Shown one piece after another: positions 59,008-64,000 of a DNA stretch of 64,000 bases; the stretch's first letter is position 1; every line of letters begins with the position of its first letter. The notes beneath the pieces were generated by a model. That model saw nothing but the letters and a program-made list of their open reading frames with translations, searched no databases and was not told where the DNA came from. A program made the position numbers and the translations under genes. Source of the DNA: an uncultured Christensenellaceae bacterium (lineage in GTDB: Bacteria > Bacillota > Clostridia > Christensenellales > Borkfalkiaceae); assembly GCA_910587005.1 (NCBI GenBank), contig CAJULB010000001.1:62001-126000 (forward strand), read 5' to 3'.

Positions 59008-59047
59008 AAGCGCGCAAGGAGAACTTATGCCCTGCGCGCTTTTTTTA
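59008..59047. terminator. Hairpin after the FAD/Rieske gene
   Basis: A 9-bp stem AAGCGCGCA/TGCGCGCTT (59008-59016 with 59033-59041). The long T run is on the plus strand; on the minus strand only a short TTAAATTT follows, so termination of the Rieske gene would be weak. The stretch 58888-59007 has two small hairpins (around CTGTATACAG and TTTTGCTC-TCG-GAGCAAAA) and no gene. Confidence 0.55.
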
Positions 59048-59054
59048 TTTAAAA

Positions 59055-60494
59055 TTAATTTTCCTTAAAATATTTACAGTGCTTTGCGGACGGCTCGGAA
59101 ATTATATTGCCGTATATATCGAAGCGCGAGCCGTGACAAGGGCAATCCCACGTCTTTGTTTCGCAATTAAATTCAAGCTCACCGTGCATATGCGGGCACA
59201 TTCTGCCTATTGCGTGAATTTTACCGTTTTCGTCACGGTACACTGCGCGCCGTTTGCCTTTATAACGCACAACCTTCCCCTCGCCGTTACGAACGTTTGC
59301 AACCGATTTGACCGTAAACGGCAGATACGCGCCGGATATGCACCCGACGGTTGTTAAAATATTGATAAGCAAATCTTTAAAACAACCCTTTATTTTTCTT
59401 TGAGGGCTGAACAGTTGCGCATATTCGCTCTTTTTCCCCAAAATCAAATCGCGGATAATTTCCGCACATACCATTGAATTTGCCATTCCCCACTTGTTGA
59501 AGCCCGTAATTACGTAAACGTCTTTAAGCTTTTCGGAATATCTGCCCGCTAACGGCATTCCGTCCAAAGTCATAACGTCCTCCGCCGCCCAACAGTTACA
59601 AACCGTTTCCGCGCCGTAGCTATTCGCCCTTTCTTTAAGCTTTTTAAAGCAGTCCGCGTGCTTCTTTCTGCCTGTTCTGTGGTCAAACCCGCCGAAAACC
59701 GTTCCGCCTGCATACGGTCTTATGGAAAGCCCGTCGGTTTCTTCGTCAAGGTACATTTTATCTGTTATCTTTTCTTTTGTTGCGACAGTATACGAAAGCG
59801 ACTGCCTCAATTTAAAAATATAACCGCCGTAACTTTTAATTACGGGATAATGCGTCGCCACTATAATTTTTTCTGCGCGGATAGTGTTACCGCAATATAA
59901 AATCTTGTTTTTCGCATCGATATCGGTAACGCGCGTATGCTCGAAAATTTCAAAATTTACAGGCAAAGCCGATAAAAATTTAATCGGGTCGAACAAATAC
60001 TGCCCGCCCATTTTCAGCGTGCACACCGCATCGACAGGCGGAACGCTTTCAACCGTTTCGCACTCCGCGCCGAAGCTTTTTAAAATTTCGCATGTTTTTT
60101 TAAGCTTTACCGCGCTTGTCCGCGAAAAAATGTTTCCGTCCGTACTTACAAAATCACAATCTATATTATATTTTTCAATTAAATCTGCAAAACCGTGCAT
60201 ACCGTCCGTCTGAGCGCGGTAATATTGTCCGCTTACCGTTTTGCCGTAACGGTAATACAGCTCGTAATAAACGTTTCCCTGATTTGCGGTTATCTTTGCC
60301 GTGGTTTTTCCGGTGGTCCCCGCAAAAAGCCTGTCAGCTTCGACAAGCGTTACCTTTTCGCCCGCTTCGGCAAGCTTAAAAGCAGTTAAAAAGCCCGCTA
60401 TCCCTCCGCCGACTACCACAATATTGCGTTTTATATCCTCATTCAATTTAGGGTATTCTTTTTTACAGCTCGCCCAGACAGATTTGTTTAACAT
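59055..60494 (-). CDS. FAD-dependent oxidoreductase with C-terminal Rieske domain
   Basis: A 479-residue fusion. The N-terminal part (to about 360) is a DAO/glycine-oxidase-like flavoprotein: VVVGGGIAGFLTAF near residues 26-39, a GTTGKTTAKIT block and a C-terminal GFNKWGMANSMVCAEI cofactor motif. The Rieske part binds a [2Fe-2S] cluster through C433-x-H435 and C451-x2-H454 (CPHMHG and CPCHGSRF). A short hydrophobic segment (ILTTVGCISGAYL) joins the two. Such fusions are widespread, but substrate and role are unknown. Single gene. Confidence 0.88.
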   Translation of the reverse strand: MLNKSVWASCKKEYPKLNEDIKRNIVVVGGGIAGFLTAFKLAEAGEKVTLVEADRLFAGTTGKTTAKITANQGNVYYELYYRYGKTVSGQYYRAQTDGMHGFADLIEKYNIDCDFVSTDGNIFSRTSAVKLKKTCEILKSFGAECETVESVPPVDAVCTLKMGGQYLFDPIKFLSALPVNFEIFEHTRVTDIDAKNKILYCGNTIRAEKIIVATHYPVIKSYGGYIFKLRQSLSYTVATKEKITDKMYLDEETDGLSIRPYAGGTVFGGFDHRTGRKKHADCFKKLKERANSYGAETVCNCWAAEDVMTLDGMPLAGRYSEKLKDVYVITGFNKWGMANSMVCAEIIRDLILGKKSEYAQLFSPQRKIKGCFKDLLINILTTVGCISGAYLPFTVKSVANVRNGEGKVVRYKGKRRAVYRDENGKIHAIGRMCPHMHGELEFNCETKTWDCPCHGSRFDIYGNIISEPSAKHCKYFKEN

Positions 60495-60611
60495 TTAAAC
60501 ACCTTTCGTCCGCTTAGTTTGAGCGTATTGTAGCAAAAAAATACAAAATATAACGAAAACCAACAAAATTCCGCCACCGAAAAGCAACAGTTTTATTGAA
60601 ATTTTTTAATT

Positions 60612-62771
60612 ATGATATATACTGTGAAAAAATATGTAAATTTTCGGCTGCCTGTAATAATTGCGTGCGCGCTTGCAATCGGAACGACTGCGGGCCTGCT
60701 GTTCGGGTATTATAAAACGGACCTGATTTGGCTTACGGCGTTCATTCCCGCCGCTGCCGTTCCCATAATTATCGCAACCGCCGTTTTTAAAAACTTTAAA
60801 CCGCTTGCATTTATAATTTTAGCGCTGATATTTTTATACGCGGGTGCGTTGAACGGCATTTTACGGCTTGACGCATACGGCAAAAACAATATAGACGTTT
60901 CTGAAAATAAAACGTATTCAATCAGCGGTACCGTAAAGGAAAAAAGCGCGTTTTCAAGCGGAGAATACATAATAGTTACGGACGTTTCTGCAAACGGCAC
61001 AAAGCTTAAATATGATATTATAGTCTACCTCGGAAACAGCTACGGCGACTTTTGCGACAACGGTTATAAGGTCAAATTTATAAGCAGTCTGACCGCCTTT
61101 GACGCTTTTTCTTACGGCAAACTGGACTACAATGCGGAAAATAATATTAAATACAGATGCACAGTTAACGGCGGGCTTAAAAGCGGATACCGCTTTTCTC
61201 TGTTCGGTGAAATACGCTCCTGTATACGCAAAACATTGTTCAATAACATTGAATATGAAACCGCCGCGGTTTGCTACGGTATGCTTGTCGGCGAAACGGC
61301 GTTTATTGACGATAACGCTTTGGCTAACTTCCGCTACGGCGGTATTGCGCATATTTTTGCCGTTTCAGGTCTGCATATCGGTATTATTTTCGGAATACTG
61401 AGTTTTCTTAACAAAAAATTGAGAGTGAACAAATACGCAGGCGCGGTATTGTGCATTTTCAGCGTTTTCTTTTATGCCGGAATTTGCGGCTTTACCGTAT
61501 CGTCCGTGCGCTCGGCGATTATGTGCGTCATTGCCGTTTTCAGCAAACTGATTTATGCAAAAAACGACGGAATGAATTCGCTTTCCGCCGCTGTGATAAT
61601 TTTACTGCTTATAAATCCGTTCAGCTTGTTTTCGGTCGGTTTTCAACTGTCGGTGTGCGCCGTAGGCGGAATATTTATATTTTCCAACCCGATTACCCGC
61701 TTATTAAGCAGAATAAAAATACCGCCCGCACTTCTAAACAAAACACAAAAAACAAGTATAAAACGCTTTTTGCAAAATATAAATATACCCAAAAAATTAG
61801 CTTCCGCGTTTACTGTTTCGCTTTCGGCTCAGGCGGGAACGCTTCCCGTTATGCTTGCTTCGTTCGGTTACATAAGCGGCGCGGGTCTGCTTTTGAACGT
61901 AATAATAGTTCCCGTACTTTCCGCATTGTTTTCTGTAATTTTTATTTTTACTTTGCTTGGTTCTGCAATCGCGCCGATTGCGCCCTTTCTGTTGCCGCTT
62001 GCAACAACCCCGCTTGACGCAGTTTTGTCTTTTCTTGTTGGCGCAGGCTTTGAAAAATCACTGATTTCGGGCTTTGGGGCGGGGCTGTTTATTCCATTGT
62101 ACTATCTGACCGTATTGTTAATTTCGGACAAGCTGAATTTAAGGCTTATTACCCGCATTATCGCCGTCGGCTGTTCGGCGGTTCTACTTGTTTTATATGT
62201 GCTAACCTCTGTATTTTCGCCGTTTAAGGGATATAAAATTTATATTTCCGCTTATTATGGCGGCGGGGACGTAATTATTAAATCTTCGCAAGGCACCGTG
62301 CTTATCGTAACCGATTATATCAATTCTTCTTATATTTCGGCTGACCTCAACAAATACTACTCCGCTAACTTGGACGGAATAATAATGCTTGGCACAAGCG
62401 GAGATATTCTGCAATTTTATAACTTTGAAACAAACGCGAAAAATATTTACGTTTACAGTGAAAACGATTACATTCAGCCGTTTGACAAAATGACCGTAAA
62501 TTACGAAACAGCTTTTACATTATGCGGAGCTGATTTTGAATTTAAAGACAGTTACACGCTGTCGGTGAACTGCGGCGGAGTCAATATGTGCGTATGCGCA
62601 AGCGATAAAACAACCGTTGAAAAATGCGATTTGCTTGTTTCGCTATACGAACAACCGAGCTGCGTATGCGATTATAAGGTATATTTCAATTTAAGCGGTT
62701 ATAAATATAACGTTTACGATAACGGCGATTTGGTTTTTACCGTAAAAGACGGTAAGGTCAATAAAAGGTAA
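60612..62771 (+). CDS. comEC: ComEC/Rec2 family DNA-uptake channel, C-terminal domain degenerate
   Basis: ComEC is the membrane channel for transforming DNA. Seen: 719 residues with several helices at the N-terminus, a DUF4131 domain (about 60-180), and the Competence core with GMLVGETAFIDDNALANF, FAVSGLHIGII near residue 254 and FQLSVCAVGGIFIFSNPI. The last ~170 residues have the place and length of the metallo-beta-lactamase domain, but the metal motif HxHxDH is missing (GIIMLGTSGDILQF at that point). The DNA channel may therefore lack its nuclease half. No good ribosome site is seen. Confidence 0.85.
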   Translation: MIYTVKKYVNFRLPVIIACALAIGTTAGLLFGYYKTDLIWLTAFIPAAAVPIIIATAVFKNFKPLAFIILALIFLYAGALNGILRLDAYGKNNIDVSENKTYSISGTVKEKSAFSSGEYIIVTDVSANGTKLKYDIIVYLGNSYGDFCDNGYKVKFISSLTAFDAFSYGKLDYNAENNIKYRCTVNGGLKSGYRFSLFGEIRSCIRKTLFNNIEYETAAVCYGMLVGETAFIDDNALANFRYGGIAHIFAVSGLHIGIIFGILSFLNKKLRVNKYAGAVLCIFSVFFYAGICGFTVSSVRSAIMCVIAVFSKLIYAKNDGMNSLSAAVIILLLINPFSLFSVGFQLSVCAVGGIFIFSNPITRLLSRIKIPPALLNKTQKTSIKRFLQNINIPKKLASAFTVSLSAQAGTLPVMLASFGYISGAGLLLNVIIVPVLSALFSVIFIFTLLGSAIAPIAPFLLPLATTPLDAVLSFLVGAGFEKSLISGFGAGLFIPLYYLTVLLISDKLNLRLITRIIAVGCSAVLLVLYVLTSVFSPFKGYKIYISAYYGGGDVIIKSSQGTVLIVTDYINSSYISADLNKYYSANLDGIIMLGTSGDILQFYNFETNAKNIYVYSENDYIQPFDKMTVNYETAFTLCGADFEFKDSYTLSVNCGGVNMCVCASDKTTVEKCDLLVSLYEQPSCVCDYKVYFNLSGYKYNVYDNGDLVFTVKDGKVNKR

Positions 62772-62811
62772 AAAGCGCGCGCCCGCGAAAAATTTCGCAG
62801 GCGCGCGCTTT
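62772..62811. terminator. Bidirectional terminator between comEC and rpiB
   Basis: AAAGCGCGCGCC/GGCGCGCGCTTT, 12 perfect pairs, 16-nt loop; the genes on both sides converge here. Confidence 0.85.
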
Positions 62812-62826
62812 AATTATACTCAAAAA

Positions 62827-63276
62827 TTATTTGCCGAACTTCTTTTCTATTTCGGTTATTTTGTCAACGCGGCGCTGATGTCTGCCGCCTTCGAATTCGG
62901 TATTCAAAAACGTTTCCACGATTTTAAGCGCGTAACCCGCTCCTACAACCTTTTCACCGAGCGCAAGCACATTGGAATTGTTGTGAAGTCTTGTAAACTC
63001 CGCACAATAGGTATCGTGACAGTGTGCGCAACGCACCCCGGGCACCTTGTTCGCCACAATCGAAACGCCTATACCCGTGGAACATACCACAATTCCCCTT
63101 TCGCACACGCCGTTTGCTACGGCTTCCGCCGCGGGTAAAGCAAAGTCGGGATAGTCGCAACTGTCCGTACTTTTGGTACCGAAATCGACATAGGTATGTC
63201 CGTGCGTTTCGAGGTATTTTATAATCTCGTTTTTAAGGTTCAGACCGCCGTGGTCGCAAGCAATAGCAATTTTCAT
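62827..63276 (-). CDS. rpiB: Ribose-5-phosphate isomerase B
   Basis: RpiB interconverts ribose 5-phosphate and ribulose 5-phosphate in the pentose phosphate path. Seen: 149 residues, IACDHGGLNLKNEI at the start, DFGTKSTDSCDYPDFA, the catalytic Cys in VVCSTGIGVSIVANK (about residue 65) and HNNSNVLALGEKV. The order ywlC, arginine phosphatase, rpiB matches the ywlCDEF region of Bacillus subtilis. Its start overlaps the preceding gene by 4 nt. Confidence 0.95.
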   Translation of the reverse strand: MKIAIACDHGGLNLKNEIIKYLETHGHTYVDFGTKSTDSCDYPDFALPAAEAVANGVCERGIVVCSTGIGVSIVANKVPGVRCAHCHDTYCAEFTRLHNNSNVLALGEKVVGAGYALKIVETFLNTEFEGGRHQRRVDKITEIEKKFGK

Positions 63277-63755
63277 TTTATTTCTTTACCGTCCTTATAT
63301 TGTGTAATATAGTTTTTGATTATTATGTCGCATGCGCGGGATATCGCATCGCGTGTGACTTTATAGGTATCGAGATTACAGCCGTAGGGGTCGGGAATAT
63401 CGTACCCGCAAACGTCTTTCATGCAAAAAACATGCCCGCACCCCTCTAAAATCTGCTTTTGGGTTTCAGTCATACAAATGACTATGGTACAGGAATCAAT
63501 CAGCTTTTGCGTCAACTGCTTAGACACAAATTTATCGGCGGAAATTCCCATATCTTCAAGCGCAATTCTGCTGTTCGGGCTGATTGCACCGCCGATTTCG
63601 GCTTTAAGTCCGCAGGAAGACACGTCCCACCAGCGAATTTTGTTGCGTTTGATTTTCGCACGCAGAATAAATTCCGCCATAGGACTACGGCACGTATTGC
63701 CAGTACATACGAAAAGCACCTTTTTACGCTTGTTTTTCTTTTTTTCTTCGCTCAT
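63273..63755 (-). CDS. Low-molecular-weight protein phosphatase (YwlE-like)
   Basis: A 160-residue cysteine phosphatase. Seen: the C-x5-R loop FVCTGNTCRSP with Cys17 and Arg23, and the acid residue in YDIPDPYG near 125-132. In Bacillus the homologue YwlE is an arginine phosphatase that reverses McsB marking; Thr at the third loop position (CTGNTCR) is the residue linked to phospho-arginine choice, so the same role is likely. A basic lead (KKKNKRKK) precedes strand 1. It starts 2 nt after ywlC. Confidence 0.9.
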   Translation of the reverse strand: MSEEKKKNKRKKVLFVCTGNTCRSPMAEFILRAKIKRNKIRWWDVSSCGLKAEIGGAISPNSRIALEDMGISADKFVSKQLTQKLIDSCTIVICMTETQKQILEGCGHVFCMKDVCGYDIPDPYGCNLDTYKVTRDAISRACDIIIKNYITQYKDGKEIK

Positions 63756-63757
63756 TT

Positions 63758-64000
63758 TTATTTACTTCCGCAAGCTTTTTTAAGGCGGTTCATTACACCC
63801 GCCATAGCTCCGTCCTGTTTTTCGGGCGCGATTGCGATTATGAAGTCGGCAACCTGCTCGCCTTCACGCAGCTTCGAATAAAGATTTGCGGCAATTTCCG
63901 CTTCGGTTTTGCCTAAATTGAGAATTTCAGCCCCGACAATGCGCTCCGCCGTGCCGTTATCGCACAAAATACAAACGGCAATACCTTTTTCTGTCTGTTT
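63758..64000 (-). CDS. ywlC: L-threonylcarbamoyladenylate synthase, C-terminal end (runs off the window)
   Basis: The visible 80 codons are the C-terminal (Sua5) part of a YwlC/Sua5-type enzyme that makes the precursor for t6A in tRNA. Seen: LYSKLREGEQVADFIIAIAP and the very typical end AGVMNRLKKACG. The N-terminal YrdC domain with the active site lies outside. Assignment is supported by its two downstream neighbours, which keep the Bacillus ywl gene order. Confidence 0.82.
   Translation of the reverse strand, partial: KQTEKGIAVCILCDNGTAERIVGAEILNLGKTEAEIAANLYSKLREGEQVADFIIAIAPEKQDGAMAGVMNRLKKACGSK

Noticed and set aside
58888..59047. A plus-strand small RNA or peptide gene ahead of the hairpin at 59008
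   Set aside because: A GGAGAA-ATG inside the hairpin loop gives only a 13-codon frame and no convincing promoter is present on the plus strand.
1..64000. CRISPR array
   Set aside because: No set of regularly spaced repeats with unique spacers was seen, and no cas genes are present.

Overview
The window looks like a chromosomal segment of an uncultured low-to-mid GC member of the Bacillota, class Clostridia. The pointers are RNase Y, SpoVG, a DUF4364/TSCPD gene pair, an NfnAB-type ferredoxin:NADP reductase, a flavodiiron protein, AdhE, a type III pantothenate kinase, ECF-type vitamin uptake and sigma-A type promoters. MurE carries the DNPR signature of meso-diaminopimelate peptidoglycan. A Christensenellales-like gut lineage is a guess only. 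Most genes lie on the minus strand.

Layout. 1-10254: housekeeping genes rny (partial), a PNPOx-like protein, nadE, recA, cinA, pgsA, rimO and ftsK. 10493-26060: a division and cell-wall (dcw) cluster read right to left from mraZ: rsmH, ftsL-like, ftsI, murE, mraY, murD, ftsW, murA, ftsQ, then ftsA and ftsZ from their own promoter, with spoVG (plus strand) and murC beyond. murF and murG are absent. 26061-37223: murI, rpsT, a membrane-anchored HNH protein, tRNA-Arg, a TetR-controlled ABC exporter, a flavodiiron protein, an AEC permease, gdhA, an amidohydrolase, a truncated epimerase, an SDR enzyme and tRNA-Ser. 37332-49528: an ECF/coaX/hom operon, a Cys-rich small protein, NUDIX, a palindromic MITE-like element, DUF4364/TSCPD, nfnBA, an APH-type kinase and adhE.

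49886-55710 is an integrative element of about 5.8 kb inserted exactly between tRNA-Leu(CAG) and that tRNA's own terminator. An 8-bp core is repeated at both ends. It carries a large serine recombinase, a MerR/TipA regulator with an ABC-2 exporter, a zinc-ribbon peptide, a sigma-like protein and a small unknown ORF. It has no visible Rep or relaxase. It nevertheless holds four copies of a TANTATTAC nonamer, two of them in the loops of perfect 11-bp stem-loops. This is the architecture of rolling-circle origins of CRESS-DNA viruses and related bacterial plasmids. It also holds a ~190-nt imperfect palindrome resembling a single-strand origin. This is the most unusual object in the window.

55884-58727 is a complete preQ0/preQ1 operon (queD-queE-folE-queC-queF) behind a preQ1-type riboswitch and intrinsic terminator. 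59055-64000 holds a FAD/Rieske oxidoreductase, a comEC with a degenerate C-terminal domain, and rpiB, an arginine/tyrosine phosphatase and the end of ywlC, in the order known from Bacillus subtilis.
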